The notes under the pieces are model-generated. The model searched no databases. It had not been told where the DNA came from and saw only the letters and a list, made by a program, of their open reading frames with translations. The translations under genes were made by a program, and so were the position numbers. Positions 5,868 to 5,900 of a DNA stretch of 5,900 bases are shown one piece after another (position 1 is the first letter of the stretch; the number at the start of each line of letters is the position of its first letter). Location: contig CADATR010000113.1 in the NCBI GenBank assembly GCA_902790885.1, positions 1-5,900 of the forward strand, in the 5' to 3' direction. Origin of the DNA: an uncultured Eubacteriales bacterium (GTDB lineage: Bacteria; Bacillota_A; Clostridia; Peptostreptococcales; Anaerovoracaceae).

Positions 5868-5900
5868 TCAACCCAATAAATAATAATCTACACAGCTGAG

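Larger units (their letters stand above)
5803..5900 (-). mobile_element. Group II intron, 3' end (continues beyond the right edge)
   Basis: Read leftwards, this stretch holds the two signature 3' structures of a bacterial group II intron in the correct order: domain V, a 2-nt linker, then domain VI with a single bulged adenosine. It ends in CTACTCGAT, matching the usual intron 3' terminus (AY). The 3' splice site is therefore placed after 5803, 4 bp past the stop codon of the neighbouring plus-strand gene, so the intron is antisense to it. The intron 5' part and the usual reverse transcriptase gene would lie right of 5900. The minus-strand frame LSCVDYYLLG followed by a stop (5900-5868) might be the tail of that protein, but ten residues are too few to tell. 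Confidence 0.82.

Overview
The window reads as chromosome of an anaerobic, amino-acid-fermenting Gram-positive bacterium of the Clostridia. The main clue is at the left edge: the first 85 residues of a minus-strand gene match the N-terminal region of PrdA, the proprotein of the selenoenzyme D-proline reductase used in Stickland fermentation. Strong AGGAGG-type ribosome sites, a Firmicute-style DnaE and a base composition near half G+C by eye fit a moderate-GC clostridium. The exact family cannot be named from this window.

Layout, left to right. (1) 1-257, minus: start of prdA, running off the left edge. (2) 258-456: a 199-bp AT-rich control region with a plausible sigma-A promoter, a 13-bp palindrome next to its -35 box and a small leader hairpin. 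(3) 457-1014, minus: a flavodoxin-domain protein whose start lies 14 nt after the dnaE stop and whose ribosome site abuts that stop. (4) 1029-4679, minus: a complete DNA polymerase III alpha subunit, DnaE. (5) 4680-4868: a divergent control region with a 19-bp GC-rich dyad just before the dnaE start and a good promoter facing right. (6) 4869-5798, plus: a PLP-dependent enzyme of the cysteine synthase fold with several altered active-site loop residues. (7) about 5803-5900, minus: the 3' end of a group II intron, recognised by its domain V and domain VI hairpins, running off the right edge.

The minus-strand order is dnaE, flavodoxin, prdA. dnaE and the flavodoxin gene look like one transcription unit. 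prdA has its own promoter region and is probably controlled separately. The cysteine-synthase-like gene is transcribed away from dnaE. The intron faces it tail-to-tail, with its 3' splice site only 4 bp after that gene's stop codon.

I see no wholly new multi-gene system. The points most worth a second look are the intron boundary with its structured catalytic domains, the dyad in the dnaE leader, the non-canonical cysteine synthase paralog, and the placement of prdA behind dnaE and a flavodoxin gene.
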